A stretch of DNA of 64,000 nucleotides from Epiperipatus broadwayi (lineage: Eukaryota > Onychophora > Udeonychophora > Euonychophora > Peripatidae). Shown here one piece after another: positions 33,966 through 47,650 of the stretch; the first letter of the stretch is position 1, and each line of letters begins with the position of its first letter. The DNA is taken from the NCBI GenBank assembly GCA_028023455.1, contig JAQFVV010000991.1, positions 62,001-126,000 of the forward strand, given 5' to 3'. The position numbers were made by a program, and so were the translations under genes. Under the pieces are notes generated by a model. It did not search any database, was not told where the DNA came from, and worked only from the letters and a program-made list of their open reading frames with translations.

Positions 33966-33966
<1 letters not shown>
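33822..33966 (+). repeat. Dispersed repeat, copy 1 (about 145 bp)
   Basis: Aligns with 41,825-41,972: shared blocks TACTCTTGGTAAGA/TATTCTTGGTTAGA, CTTATTAATATA, AAAAGAC and TATATTTATTATACTTA. Roughly three quarters identical by eye. The gag relic lies between the two copies, so they could be LTR remnants, but no LTR ends are visible. Confidence 0.45.
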
Positions 33967-34002
<36 letters not shown>

Positions 34003-34006
34003 TATG

Positions 34007-34038
<32 letters not shown>
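33967..34038. repeat. (TA)n tract at the 5' end of RTE copy 2
   Basis: Interrupted TA run (with ATATATGTATATA and GATATATACATATA) directly abutting the first base of the RTE 5' UTR. Confidence 0.9.
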
Positions 34039-34364
34039 GGCTGCAGAAAGGAGTTTGCTATTAACTGAAAGGAGACCCTTTGATTCCTCTTGGAGGCCTT
34101 AAAGGAACCGAGCAGGGCAAATTCCTAATGTCCACTCCATACGTTCTTGTCGTTGCAGCTGTTATTACTATGTGATTATTCATATAGTATACGAACATGG
34201 ATGGGCTGCTCACCAACACGCATTAGCCAGTGTGGTGAGTTTATTGGCTTTTTACCTCTGAGTTTAAGATCAAGAAACACCATGGTCTTTCTTCTCAGTG
34301 CCTGATAAGGCAGAATGAATGTTTGTGTAAATGATAAATATTTTTCCAATACATATATACAATT
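34039..34364 (+). promoter_or_regulatory. 5' UTR / presumed internal promoter of RTE copy 2
   Basis: Shared with copy 1 at high identity, so it belongs to the element. Less AT-rich than the flanks. LINEs of this kind carry an internal promoter in this region; no specific box is evident. Three CpGs here are TpG or CpA in copy 1. Confidence 0.5.
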
Positions 34365-37322
34365 ATGACAGACAAAAATAAAGCATGGCCCTTATTCCCA
34401 GGAGGCTGTAAAGTCACCAACCAAGGCAGCGGTTGGTGGCCAAAGGCGGAGGGTGCTAAGAATCCCCTGATTGCGGACCCAGGCTGCCATTTGATGACGA
34501 CTTTTTATTTAGGTACTTACAACTGCAGATCACTTTCAAGTGAAGGAAGATTGCAAGAATTAGAAGAAGAACTGTCTTATATTAAATGGGACATTATTGG
34601 ACTTTGTGAAGTTAGAAGAAAAGGAGAAGAAACAATTGATTTAAAAAGTGGACATATACTCTATTATAAAGGCACACATATTGGAAATACAAGTGGAGTA
34701 GGATTCATTATAAATAAAAAGTGGAAGAACAATATTGTGGAGATTGATGGTGTATCGGACAGAGTGGCAAGATTAGTTATACAACTTAATAGCAGATACC
34801 AAATGCAGATAATTCAGGTTTATGCCCCAACAAGTTCTCATAGTGATGAAGTAGTAGAAGATTTTTATATGGATGTACAAAAGGCTTTTGATCAGAGTAA
34901 ACAACATTTTAAAATTGTTATGGGAGACTTTAATGCTAGAATTGGTAGACAAATGAAAGATGAAATTGCTGTAGGTAATTTTGGTTATGGTAATAGAAAT
35001 GAGAGAGGACATAGACTTGTGGAGTTTGCAGAAAAAGAAAAACTTTATATTATGAATTCATTTTTTGAGAAAAATGTTAAAAGGAAATGGACATGGAAGC
35101 ATCCAAATGAAGGTACAGCAGAATTGGATTATATTTTGACTAACAGAAAATACATATTTCAAGATTGTAATGTTCTTAATAAATTTAACACAGGAAGTGA
35201 TCATCGATTAGTAAGGTGTAAGTTACGTGTTAATGTAAAACTAGAGAGACAAAAATTATTAAGAAAAACAATATTTACAGTTGATATTCCTAATCTTCAG
35301 AAACATTCTAATGAATTTAAATTAGAACTTACAAATAGGTTTCAAGTGTTAGGAGATTTTGAACATGATTCAGATTTGAATGAAATTAATATGAAAATAA
35401 CTGATACACTTTTAAAAACTGCAACAAACATAGCTGGTAGAAAAAAGCAGCAATTGACTAATAAAATTTCTACTGAGACTAGAGAATTTATGAAGAAAAG
35501 AAGGAATATGAAGATATACAAAAATGATGTATTAAAAAGAATTGAATATCTCAAATTTTGTAAAATGGTACGGAAAAGAGTTGAAAATGATATAAGAAAG
35601 TATAACTGTGAAATAGCAAGGAAAGCTGTAGAAGAAAATAAAAGTCTCAAAAATGTTAAACAACATTTTGGTATTGGTAGGAAATTTATATCTGCAATAA
35701 GAAAAAAAGATGGAATTATTACTAAAAAGAGAGATGACATCATGAAATTGGTAGAAGATTTTTATCAAGAATTATATAGTAATAAAGAACAAGTACCTCC
35801 TATATCTATTACATCTTCCGAATTGCCCAGAATTTTAAATGAAGAAGTGAGACATGCAATTAAGTGTATGAAGAAAGGAAAGGCTCCAGGAAATGATGGA
35901 ATTATAATTGATATATTAAAAGAAGCAGGTGAAGAAATAGAAACAATTTTAGCAAAGTTATATACCAAATGTCTAAATGATAAAGATGTACCGGAAGATT
36001 GGAAGAATGCAGTAATAATATTAATATTTAAAAAAGGTGATAAAGAAGATATTAGAAATTACAGACCTATCAGCCTTTTATCAGTTTTATATAAAATTTT
36101 TACCAAGATAATTACAACTCGTCTACAGAGAACTTTGGATTTCCACCAACCAAGAGAACAAGCTGGATTTAAAAGTGGTTTTAGTACAATAGATCATATC
36201 CAGGTATTGAGAGAAGTCATAGAAAGGACAAATGAATATGAGTTGTCATTATGTTTTGGATTTGTAGATTATGAAAAGGCATTCGATTCTATACACATTT
36301 CTTCAGTGATTAAAGCATTGGATCATCAAGGTATAGATCCAGGATATTGTCATATTTTAAAGAATATTTATAAAAATGCAACAGCAACAATTAGATTACA
36401 TAATGATACTGGAAAAATCAACATTGAGAAAGGTGTAAGACAAGGTGACTCCATATCTCCAAAACTCTTTACAGCAGTGCTGCAAGAAGTATTTTGTGGA
36501 TTAAAATGGGAAACTAAAGGAGTGAAAGTAAATGGAGAGTATTTAAGTCATTTAGATTTCGCAGATGATGTAGTTGTTTTTGCAAATAATGCTTCAGAGC
36601 TGCAGGAAATGTTGCAGGAGTTAGCAGATGAAAGTAGAAAAGTAGGACTAAAGATAAATGTTAAAAAGACTAAAGTAATGTTTAATCGATTTGCTCAAAA
36701 TATGAAAATAAAGATTGATTATGAAGAATTAGAAGAAGTTAACAGTTACAAATACCTTGGTCAGATTATTAATACAGATGGAAACATAATGGAGGAAATT
36801 AATCATAGAATTAAACTTGGTTGGAGTGCTTTTGGTAGAAATAACTTGATACTAAAAGGAAATATGCCTATGTGTTTGAAAAGGAAGGTTTTTAACAAAT
36901 GTGTTTTACCAGTTCTTACTTATGGATCTGAGACTTGGACACTTAATAGAAGAGCAATACAGAGACTTCAGACCACTCAAAGGAGTATGGAGAGATGTAT
37001 GTTGGGAGTAACAAGAAGAGATCGAAAATGCAATGTATGGGTAAGACAACAAACAGGTGTTACTGACCTTATTGAAAAAATTAAAAGATTGAAATGGAGT
37101 TGGGCTGGACATATTGCTAGAAGAGATGATAATAGATGGACAATTGAAATTTTAAACTGGATTCCAAGAGATTGTAAAAGACCCAGAAAGAGACCACATG
37201 TGAGATGGATGGATGAAATAAGAAAATGTGCAGGGGTGTTGTGGAGAAGAGAAGCTAAAGATCGGAGAAGATGGATTAAACTTGGAGAGACCTTCATCCT
37301 GCAGTGGATTGATAATGGTTGA
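34365..37322 (+). CDS. RTE endonuclease/reverse transcriptase, uninterrupted 985-codon ORF
   Basis: Encodes the replication protein of an RTE LINE: it nicks target DNA and primes reverse transcription of its own RNA. N-terminal EEP endonuclease (about residues 45-285) has N53 in GTYNCRS, E82 in LCEVRRK, YAP at 153-155, GDFN at 187-190, D255, and SDH at 278-280. A Lys-rich linker follows. The RT (about 500-790) has [41 protein letters not shown] (about 632), [10 protein letters not shown] and intact FADD (732-735), then [10 protein letters not shown] and YKYLGQIIN. The C-terminal domain has the RTE-typical [31 protein letters not shown] and [10 protein letters not shown]. Length is usual for RTE/BovB ORF2. 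The ATG context ATTATGA is ordinary. No inactivating change is visible. Confidence 0.93.
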   Translation: MTDKNKAWPLFPGGCKVTNQGSGWWPKAEGAKNPLIADPGCHLMTTFYLGTYNCRSLSSEGRLQELEEELSYIKWDIIGLCEVRRKGEETIDLKSGHILYYKGTHIGNTSGVGFIINKKWKNNIVEIDGVSDRVARLVIQLNSRYQMQIIQVYAPTSSHSDEVVEDFYMDVQKAFDQSKQHFKIVMGDFNARIGRQMKDEIAVGNFGYGNRNERGHRLVEFAEKEKLYIMNSFFEKNVKRKWTWKHPNEGTAELDYILTNRKYIFQDCNVLNKFNTGSDHRLVRCKLRVNVKLERQKLLRKTIFTVDIPNLQKHSNEFKLELTNRFQVLGDFEHDSDLNEINMKITDTLLKTATNIAGRKKQQLTNKISTETREFMKKRRNMKIYKNDVLKRIEYLKFCKMVRKRVENDIRKYNCEIARKAVEENKSLKNVKQHFGIGRKFISAIRKKDGIITKKRDDIMKLVEDFYQELYSNKEQVPPISITSSELPRILNEEVRHAIKCMKKGKAPGNDGIIIDILKEAGEEIETILAKLYTKCLNDKDVPEDWKNAVIILIFKKGDKEDIRNYRPISLLSVLYKIFTKIITTRLQRTLDFHQPREQAGFKSGFSTIDHIQVLREVIERTNEYELSLCFGFVDYEKAFDSIHISSVIKALDHQGIDPGYCHILKNIYKNATATIRLHNDTGKINIEKGVRQGDSISPKLFTAVLQEVFCGLKWETKGVKVNGEYLSHLDFADDVVVFANNASELQEMLQELADESRKVGLKINVKKTKVMFNRFAQNMKIKIDYEELEEVNSYKYLGQIINTDGNIMEEINHRIKLGWSAFGRNNLILKGNMPMCLKRKVFNKCVLPVLTYGSETWTLNRRAIQRLQTTQRSMERCMLGVTRRDRKCNVWVRQQTGVTDLIEKIKRLKWSWAGHIARRDDNRWTIEILNWIPRDCKRPRKRPHVRWMDEIRKCAGVLWRREAKDRRRWIKLGETFILQWIDNG

Positions 37323-37325
37323 TGA

Positions 37326-37965
<640 letters not shown>

Positions 37966-38104
37966 GTACCAGGATCATATCCAGATGTGATAATTTATAC
38001 CAGTGCAAAATTAGAGAAGCCATTGAGATACTTAAAAGGCTAGGTTGTATCAATAAGCAAGATGATACAAGCAAACTTCCTCCTATTTGGAAAGATTTTT
38101 TTAA
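37966..38104 (+). pseudogene. PLE-3: C-terminal end of a GIY-YIG-type PLE protein
   Basis: A 45-codon open stretch ending at a stop at about 38,117 reads RCDNLYQCKIREAIEI, then LKRLGCINKQ and LPPIWKDFF. The pattern R..REAIEI....IN......L..IW matches the region after the GIY-YIG catalytic core in canonical Penelope/Neptune-type elements. It belongs to a family clearly different from PLE-1 and PLE-2. The upstream part is missing. An HHR-like motif follows 90 bp downstream, as expected for a PLE end. Confidence 0.5.
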
Positions 38105-38197
38105 AAAATATTCTTAATTTAACATTTTTGCTTTTGGTGGAACTTTAACGTTTTTTTCAAATCAGTGATTGTAGCACCTCTACAACCGTCTTTCTAC

Positions 38198-38262
38198 CTT
38201 TTATCACTCTGTGGATTATTTGTGTTACCAAGTCGAAACGTCAGTATATCAATATTTAAAAT
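38198..38262 (+). ncRNA. HHR-like motif downstream of PLE-3
   Basis: CTGTGGA (38,209-38,215; A6 replaced by T), an imperfect stem-loop ending CCAAGTC, GAAA (38,235-38,238), then palindromic ACGT and C17 (38,242). The downstream AGTATA pairs with TATCACT if one C is bulged. GAAACGTC is the common form in PLE hammerheads. Stem II would need the two bases assigned to the core, so this copy is degenerate. Confidence 0.35.
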
Positions 38263-38309
38263 ATTTTAATACCGATGAACCCGCAAAATATCTTATATAT
38301 ATATGTTCA

Positions 38310-39690
38310 ATAACAAAAAGAATGAAAACTCAATTAAACATGGATCTGTTATCAAAAAAAAAAAAAAAACACAGATAGTAGAATTAGAGCCAAATGACAA
38401 AAATTCATTCAGACAGTACAAAAGCTTTTAGAATATAACCAGATACATTTATTATTGAAATGCTGCATGAATTAAAAAAAAGAGATATATTTAAAAAATA
38501 AAAATGTCACAAAATGTGAAAAAAAGCAATAAAAAGAGATAAAGAATTTTATAAAACAAATGCATTTTAAAAAAAAATACAGAAATGCAACAAAAATTTT
38601 GAAGGTAAGCAACAAAAAATAGATAGAAATTTTAAAGAAATGCATCTTGAAATAAAAAAGTTTGAAGTGATATAATGGATGATGAGCAGCATAAAATCAG
38701 AAATAATGGGTTAAATACAAGATTAAGTACAGCAAAATATGGAGTCTATAAAAAGAAAATTACTTGCTGATGTAGTGGACATCTTCAAATTGTCTATTGA
38801 ATCTCATTACAATAAATTTCAGAATATGTGCAAAGTATAGTAGAAAAAATAAAAAAAATGGAAATGAAAAAAGTGGATCATGATCAAATTCAAAAGTCAC
38901 TACTCAAAGAAAATCTCCAAGAGACTGAATAGAAAATGCAGGGCACTGAGAAAAAATTGTTAACACAATGGACAAAAGAATGTAATAAAGATAGAAAAAG
39001 TGATACATAAGAAATACAAAACCAAAAGAAAGTTAAGTGAACACAACAATCACAAAACAACACAAAAATTATGAATTATTTAGTAGTATCAATCAGTTAC
39101 TCAAAATTTACTTGTTCAGAGGTAAAGCAGGAGAGACTTCTACAAAACACCTCAATTGTTTGGAAAATTATTTCCAGTTTAATTAACTAATCAAGAGAGA
39201 ACACAAAGTTATTGACTATAATCATCTACAAGGACCTGCTGAGGAATGGTGGTAATTATTAATATATAGAGAGCAAGTTTTAAATTAAAAATCAGATATC
39301 AAATCATGCAGAAAGGTCCCATATAAAAGTTGGTGAATCTTACACCCAATTCTTTTGAAGTCAGTTCAAAATTAAGAAATTGTCTGCATGTGGATAAAAG
39401 AAAACCAAATCATCAATATTATTTAACATAATTTATCTTTTCATGTCAAACAGATGATCATCTACAAGACTGCAAAACCATAGAACAAATAGTTACATTT
39501 TTAAATATCATTGACATGAGCCTCCAGATTCAGTATAGAAGATAAATTTACCAGACCAAACAAGCAATCAAACAAAATGACAAGTGGAATATCTATTGGT
39601 TGTATTAGAGTAAAAGATGACCAATGATTTTTAATTCTGTAAAGGTTGCTGGAGAGGAGAATCACTGGTAACTGAAATAGAACACATATA
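38310..39690 (+). pseudogene. Decayed Ty3-type retrotransposon gag
   Basis: Gag packages retrotransposon RNA into particles. The clearest part, about 39,105-39,262, translates as FRGKAGETSTKHLNCLENYF, then a short gap and HLQGPAEEWW, the capsid signature F-G ... L-G-A-W of the retrotransposon Gag family. Upstream, from about 38,330, is a Lys/Glu-rich coiled-coil-like region in broken frames. Near 39,640 CKGCWRGES may be the remains of a zinc knuckle. Numerous stops. No protease, RT or integrase is recognisable downstream. Confidence 0.55.
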
Positions 39691-41824
39691 TTACATCATC
39701 TTTTTAGAAATTTTCCAAGCCCAAGAAAACCAGGTACTCTAGAAAAATCCCCCAAAACATGTCGAAGAACTATTACTGGAATTAAAAAAAATAAGAATAG
39801 GTCTAAACATGAAAGGAGTGGGATACAAACTAGCATGAAGAAATCACACAGAAGATGGCAGAACATATCTCTATTGCATATGTATGAGGACTCCATCAAC
39901 ACTGGAAAAATATTTCTGTAGTTACAAAACTTGATTACAATCCTGGATCTGTTTAAAAATGATTTAATGTGGGCTAAAATGACAATTAAAATTACAAAAT
40001 GAGAAATTATCAGCTTGTTAGAAAGCAAGTGTAATTTTGTTGACAATATTTTTTTAAAAAATACTAATGATTTAAGTGATAAACAAATAGTATCAACAGA
40101 TATGAAATATATGACCAGAATAGTTAGGATAAGTTTTGCAGAGAGAAAAAAATATTTTTATTAAAATTTGCTTATGTATGTTCAATTTCTAGTGATGTAT
40201 TAAACTTTGGATACTATGTTCTTATGTGACATGTTGCAGTATATATTGTCTCAGGTGCTGTCACCACAATTTTAAAATAGTTTACTCATCCAACTGTAAA
40301 GCTCAGAGAAAGCAAGATGCAGTTTGATTGTTTGTTAAATTTATCAGATTCTAAGTCTCAAAAGTGAGCAAGGCTTTATATATTGGCATTATATTGGAAT
40401 ATTGGTCTATTGTAGTTAGCTTAGCAGAAATCAAACTGAGGTAATTCTTCTAGTGCTCATGCTTCATAGTATATTTTAATGTCCAGTAGTTTATTTTTTT
40501 CAATAATAGAATGAAAATCCTATTTATTAATCAATATCAATCAAATCTCGGAACAGAAATTATAAATATATGTCTTGTATTTAGCCATACCTTAGTACAT
40601 TCATAAAACATGTATGATAAGATAAATAAACTGAAATTAAAATTTTTGTACAAGAAATAAAAAGTTCCACTGTTCCATTTTCTCCTTTAATGAAGGATGA
40701 CTTGGTAATAATATAAATAATTGCCACCTGAATGATCTATGTTTATAAGCTGCAAGGTTAAAAAAACAAAATAGTGTCATTGATTGATTGATAAAGGTAT
40801 AAAGTGCTGTGTGAGTATGTGTGCATACTGAATATAACATAGTGCCATTTAAGTATATTGATTTTTAAAAAAATAAAAATAAAAACCTATCTATATATTT
40901 TAATCATAGTATTAAATATTTTTATAACAGGAATATATTTTGTCATAAGTGAGAACAAAAAATTACAACTCATATTATATAAGAGAGGAGATAAAATTGA
41001 TTTTAGCAATATGCAAATGAAAATAATTTGTGCCATTTATGAAATTGCAAAATATTTGGGGACTCTCTCATATTGCTCTATTGGAGAGGATCTCAAAAGA
41101 ATAATTTGTTTTTTCTTTTAGAAAATTAAAAGACAAATCTGAATATATTATTAGAAATTGTGGATACCACTAATGTAAAAAAAGGTAATTGCTTATTTAT
41201 TTATATAAAAAAAAGATATCAAATTATTTGTTTTCACAACATGTTCTTTATAATTACCAAAAATTTTCAGAAAAAAAACTGATAGATCCATTGTTTACAA
41301 AACATCCAGTGAGTACAATGATAGGTGTGAAATACAGTAAGTGGGGTATAAACAGGTCAAAAACAAATAACTATAGCAGGTTAGTCTATTCTCAGTCTTA
41401 ACCAAGAAGCAGCACTGCAGTGATCCCATGAAGTGAAAAGAAACAGCTGGTTAAAAGAGTTTTCCACCACAGTTTAAAGCTAAGCAGCAAGTATTTTACA
41501 ATATGAAGATCGACAAAAGCAAGTATGACATTATTTCATGGAAGACTGTCTACTATGTGTGGCTAGAAAGCTAACATCTACACCAGTCAAAACACCTGAA
41601 ATGATAAGTGATGCAATCAATCCAGGGACTAATGCTGAAGATTTTTAAAACCTGACACTGCCTGATTTAATCATGCAGTACATAAAAAAGTGAAATGTGC
41701 CATAAAATCTATCAAGACTTATTGTTTATTTATATAATGCCACAAAGGACCAAGGAGGACAGCTACTATTTTGGATGAACTAATTAAGACAGAATAAAAG
41801 AATATGTGCTGAAAATGACAGTTT
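39691..41824. other. AT-rich stretch, no gene assigned
   Basis: Could hold the decayed remainder of the gag-bearing element. A less AT-biased patch at 41,400-41,760 has no identifiable motif. Open frames at 40,858 and 41,189 are low-complexity. Confidence 0.35.
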
Positions 41825-41972
41825 CAAACTTCCAAACTTTATTCTTGGTTAGATCTTATTAATATAGTTATTAAAAGACTTTAAGTTTAACTCTAACAAT
41901 TATTATCTTTATTATTTTGTATTATATTTATTATACTTAGTAATAGTTATAAATTTATAAGCAACACGTTTG
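41825..41972 (+). repeat. Dispersed repeat, copy 2
   Basis: Partner of 33,822-33,966, same orientation. Shared order of blocks over about 145 bp. Confidence 0.45.
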
Positions 41973-42186
41973 TTTGTCTATAGGTAACAAACTGCTAACT
42001 TTTTATTATTATTTATCAAGTTATAGTAATTAGTTTAACCTTCAGTGCTAGGTTATAAGTCATCATCATTACAGATGTTGGGTTAATATTATTGTATATA
42101 TTTGAATTTAAATATTTTTTTAATTAACTATTTTATAAATATTTATTTTTGTCCATCTGATTTTCCTTATATTCGAAGCATTCAAT

Positions 42187-42212
42187 ATATATATATATAT
42201 ATATATATAATC

Positions 42213-42269
<57 letters not shown>
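42187..42269. repeat. (TA)n tract with central ATAATCATTATA
   Basis: TA run of about 80 bp, interrupted once by a short palindromic sequence. Confidence 0.9.
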
Positions 42270-42270
<1 letters not shown>

Positions 42271-45200
42271 GACTATAACGAAAATATGGAAAAGTTATAT
42301 GATGATTTCCAAACACTATTAATAAATAAGTGAAATGCCCTGTAACTGTTATATTCAATATTTTTTACAATAAGAAAATGATAATTGCTTAGTGGACTTC
42401 AATATTTTATATGTAAAAATATCTTAAATTTTTATAATCAGAAATATATTTAAGGCACGTTTGCAAATAAATGAATGAATATCAAATATATAATTATAAA
42501 TTACAGTGAGTACATATAAAAGTCGTATGATTATTTAGAAGTATTACTATTAATTAATAATAAAATAGAAAGTAAATGACATTTTTTTTACTGTTGAACC
42601 AATATTTATTTGCTTTAATATAATGACTGATTTAATATTTGTTGTTTGTTTTTTTTGCCTATGAAATCATGAAGTTCATAATATCCTTACATAGAAACTT
42701 TTATTGAATATCCTAATGGATTGACACAATAATGTGGGAAGTAATAATATTTCCTCTATGAAATCTAATGATTTATGGCTAATGATTTTTCCCAACTCTT
42801 GAATAGACTTTAACAACTTTTTTTGGAAATAAGTTTTGAATACAATTATTGATGAAATTTCTAGCAAAATAATATCTTATGGTTAAATTAAAAATGCAGG
42901 TTGTTGAATAAATATTAATACGCGAAGTGATTTAAATGATATTGCATTAGAAATTAATTATTTTTCGAGATATTTGGATTTAAAAAAATAACTTTTTTTG
43001 CGTCAGAAATACTCTGCAGCTAATTTTCACATTTGCTAAATTTTAAATTGCCAATATTTTAATCTACAGACGATAATAAATCTTTATTTAAAATTTATAT
43101 GGCTCTAAGCCATAACTTTAATTAAAAAGAACATTGATAATTTTCTGACAACATTTGTTTTATGAATAACTAAATTAAAAAGAAATATATTCTACTTATC
43201 TCATAATAAAATAAACATGAAGTTGTCTAAAGATTTAAGTACAAAAAAATCAGCAATTGAGCAGAAGGTTTTAAAAATAATTAAAATAATATACATGCAA
43301 AGAAGATGGAGTATTTTTTTAATCTTGGACAATACACATCTTGTTTGCTATTTTAAAAATAAAATATGAATTCGATAAATGATGTAACTAAATCTTTTTT
43401 AATAAATGATGGATGTTTAAATAATAATTATATTTTTTTAAAGAAAGAGCAGATTTTTGATTATTTGTAGAATAATGATGCAAAATTCCAGACATTTGCT
43501 GTTTATTGAGCTTGGTAATATTTAGACTGCTCTTTCTGTAAAAAAAAAAAAAAAAAACCTACTAAAAGCTGTAATCCTGGCGGAATTTCTTGAAATTTTT
43601 CAAAAGTATTTGTAATATGTTCACTTCAATAACATATGATATTAAATTTGTTTTAGCTAAAAAACTAATGGAGTTGTCATATTACATTAGACTAGCACAA
43701 AAATAAAATCTACAGAAAATACCATAGTGATTATCATGGAATATCTTTATTATTCATCTAAATAAAAACATTTCAAAAATTGTATTGAAAACATTGGTTT
43801 TGACCATTTATAAAATGCTGTTAAAATTGTGATTTTAGGAATTCAATAAAGAAATAAATTATAAGAAAAAGAAATGTGAGATTGATAATTTGGCTAAAGC
43901 ATTTAACAAAAAAAAATTAAGAATGTTTGTTCTAATATATGAAAATAGCTAGTTGTTACAGATGTTTGTTACAAAATAGTATGAATTCAAGTAGTATTAT
44001 TCATAGTAGAAACTGTTGGTAAAGCACAATGTATCAATGATTACTATATTTGCTCATTTTATGACAGTAGTTTTTGAATAATTTATAGATGTCTTTATAA
44101 ACCACATATCAATATACAATATATTTATATGTGATGAGAAGAATTTAAAGTTGAACTGATTTAAAGCAAAAAAAATATTTTTTTTCTTCTAGATTTATTA
44201 TTATTGACTATTATGCTACTTTTTTTAATGTTTTAAAAGCAACCGATAAAGTATTTGTTTGAGTAATTAATCTCAAAATAATTCATGTTCTATGCCAATA
44301 ATAAAAAAAAATCACTTTCCCCCCTTTTTGACTTGGCTGATTATGAGTTTGACAGTGAATCAGTTTAAATATTTTAATAATATTTAGTCTACAAATGAGA
44401 TGTGGGTTTTGAGATACTAATCAAAATATGATGTGATATGACTAGTTTTAACAAATTAAACATTTTATTACACCAGAGTTGTATATATAAATATCATTTT
44501 GGCAATTGTATGAAAATTATTTACAGATTTTTTTACTGATTAATATAAAGCCACTAAAAGTTAATTTACAAATGCTTTATAATGGCAAGAGTATATATAA
44601 TCATTAACCATATTTTAATCCAATGAAAGTATAGAAATAACATTTGGTAAAGCATGTCTAATTTATTTATAGCATTGATAAATAATAGATTTTCTTAAAA
44701 AAACATATTATGATGAACTTATATATTTTTGTAAGACATGTACAGTCTCCATTTATGTTATAAAGTTTATGTCAGAGACATTTCTGTAAAGTTCCAATAG
44801 CAATTATCTTTGCTAACTATATAATACAATGGTGAACTCTAATTGAGAAAGATGTTCAAGTTTTTGGTAAAAAATTTGCAGCAAAAGTGTTTAAAAGAAC
44901 CTTATCATAATTTACTCCATAAAAACACTAAAGAATAGCTTCTGATATATGAGCTGTACTTTAATTTTAGGAAAAGCTTTTTTGTATGTCAGCACAAAAT
45001 TAATTTTAATCCCACTCCTGAAGGTAAAGTGGATACATTCATAAATATTATCATTATTTATTTTAATATGTGAAATATTAATATTTTAAATGCTCTGTTT
45101 ATCAGACACAGTGGAAACTCTGATAGTTATATAAATATATTAATATATGATAATATAAATAATGAAAATGTAAGGGGTTAATAAAAATTATATTTATGTA

Positions 45201-46734
45201 TAATATTGAATGTAATTTATAAATTAAAAAAATGAAAACTGAACTTAAATTTGTAATTATAGGTTGGCTATTTCCATTATCTAGTTTAAATTGTTGATAT
45301 TTTTAGAAATATTCAAATTTTATTTAAATTTTTCAATTATATTCAACTGAATAATAACATTAAAGTTTAGTATGTAGCACTTAGATTTTGTGTAGTACTA
45401 AATATTAACCTGTATGTTATCACTAATAGTTAAATGTGTATTTAAAAAGTTTAAATTAAGTTTGAATTTCTTTAACAACACTTAAAAACTCACATAATTA
45501 TGCATAAAAATTATTATACCTTTACTGTCTGGTCATAATTATGATCAATCCATGGGCAATATTGTTTGTTCAGAGCATGATGGTGTAAAGAGAAAGGTTG
45601 TCAATTGCCAAAAATATTCATGCCATTAATAAAAAAAAACCTCAATGCCCCTCTCTCCTTATTTCTTATTAGCATGCAAATTCACTTTTAATATTTATTC
45701 AGATCCAGTTTAGTATTCAATACTTACATTATTTATGTATGCCAACTCCCTCCCTTTTTATTACGTTATAATTATGATACTACATGGTATGAAAGTACTT
45801 AACTTTAAATAAATTCTTTCATATTCAAAACCCAAACCTGTTTAGTCATTAAATGTTTTAACATTTACTTATTCATTAGTATGAATTATGTAAATCAATA
45901 TTTTATATAGTGCATCTGTTAATCATAACTGAACACTAACATGTATGAGCAATTGAGAATGGTAATCACATTTTCATGGTCTTTTAGATGTAAATATTAT
46001 AATTTTAATCATATAACTTTATTACTATTTTAAAATAAGTTATAACTAAGATGTAAACAGACTAATTAAAAACTCATATTTCTGTCTGAATCACACCATT
46101 TAGTAATAATATTTTGTCCCATTTAGTTTATGTTGTACTTTATATAAAAGTAGATCATATATTAATATTTTATATTTATGAAAACATAAATTATCACCAT
46201 TTACTATATATTTTCACAAATGATTAAGATTGTTAATAAAGAATTAGAAATAATAAGAAGACTTTCACATGATTTTAACTGTAAATATTAATAATTTTAA
46301 TGGAACTTTTTAAAGATAAATTTCTGCTATGGTGCAAACTAAGAAACGTTAAAAGTATCAGAGATGTAAAAATTAGTTACTCAAATTCTATTACTAGATG
46401 ACATGATTTCAGTTAGCAATGCCAATTTTCAATTTGAACTTTGGTTGTATTATAATTAATATTTATCTAAAAATACACAGATAAATTCTATTAAAATAAT
46501 TAATATTTATATATAAAAGTCTATGAAAGTTTTATTATTGTGTATAACTTTATATGGAAGATTCTTGTTTTCTTGTGAAAATATTTAGGAAGTTGTGATC
46601 TACCAAATTATATTAATGTGTGAAATTGTGATACTCCATAGCACATTTTTATGTGTTTCATATACATGGTAATTATTTTGTAATGGCAAAAACATTGAAA
46701 TAATGTAAAATTCTATTTTCTCTTAGTTGCAGGT
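42270..46734. other. 4.5 kb AT-rich DNA, no gene
   Basis: No open frame with recognisable motifs and no copy of the window's repeat families was found. Poly-A run at about 43,541-43,558. Confidence 0.45.
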
Positions 46735-47265
46735 AAAACATTTGTAATGTTACAAGAAAGCTGTTTCAGGGAAGCACAAGTTTACAAATGATTTAATGAA
46801 ATTGAAAAATTTACTATATCATGAAAAGAACGTGGCAAGTGAAGTCCAGCACCAAGATAATGCTGATATTCTTTTATTGATGCAAACAGCATTTTTCTCT
46901 CAAAATTAGATCTTAATAATCAGGTGCTTTATATACAATTCCTAAAATATTCATGTTATGCAGAAAAATATGAAAGTTCTGTTTTGTGGCAAAGTAGGGA
47001 TGCAAGCTTCATCATGACAATCGCTCTGCAAGCAGTTTTGAGTGTGAAACAATTTGTAATTCAATTCAACACGAACCAGATTCATATTTACTCAATCTTT
47101 AACTGGGTGTCTTCTTTTTATTCTCTCAAATAAAAAAGTCCCTCAATTTTTTTTAACTAAGTTAGAAGTGGTGAAAAAATACATCAGACATTAAAAGGCT
47201 TCAGTTTGTGTTTCAGCACTATTTTGAAAAGAGAAAAACACATTTAGACTGGTGTATTATATAAT
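46735..47265 (+). pseudogene. Mariner-family transposase relic
   Basis: A cut-and-paste transposase gene in ruins. Beginning near 46,738 the frame reads TFVMLQESCFREAQVYK, stop where Trp is expected, then FNEIEKF, matching the N-terminal helix-turn-helix end of mariner proteins (AQVYKWF..F..G). From 46,975 comes LWQSRDASF followed by a degraded HDNA-type block and LSVKQFVIQF, as in the mariner catalytic domain. The end (about 47,195-47,260) resembles the terminal FQ.CF....R...CI. Five or more stops, several of them TGA for TGG. No terminal repeats identified. Confidence 0.6.
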
Positions 47266-47546
47266 ATTGACAGTTCTTTGAAATAGATTAAGTTTATAAC
47301 ACTTAAAGATAAAGAAACAATTTTTATTACAAAATTTTGGGTTATTTTTGCACCCCCTCCTTGTAATATATTTTAAATGCCTCATAGCTGTATTATTTCA
47401 GTCACATTCCCTTTTAAATAACAAAAAGCTTGCATTTTGCAATCCTCTCAAGTTTTCTTTATTTAAAGGGGAAGTATGAGTGAAGTAATATAGTTGTGGG
47501 TCATTTAAAATATATTATAGAGATTTCAGCTAGCATTACAGATCGT
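47266..47546. other. AT-rich spacer
   Basis: Nothing recognised. Confidence 0.35.
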
Positions 47547-47550
47547 TTCT

Positions 47551-47588
<38 letters not shown>

Positions 47589-47602
47589 ATATAGTTTGAA
47601 TG

Positions 47603-47638
<36 letters not shown>

Positions 47639-47650
47639 TTCAAACTAATA
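47547..47650. repeat. (TA)n tracts around an inverted 12-mer
   Basis: TAGTTTGAATGA at 47,593 and TCATTCAAACTA at 47,636 are exact reverse complements separated by (TA)n, with another TA run to the left. They could extrude as a hairpin or be the ends of a tiny inverted insertion. Confidence 0.75.

Noticed and set aside
34773-37112. Several 67-133 codon frames antisense to RTE copy 2, repeated in copy 1
   Set aside because: They mirror the conserved RTE ORF codon by codon and are shadows of it.
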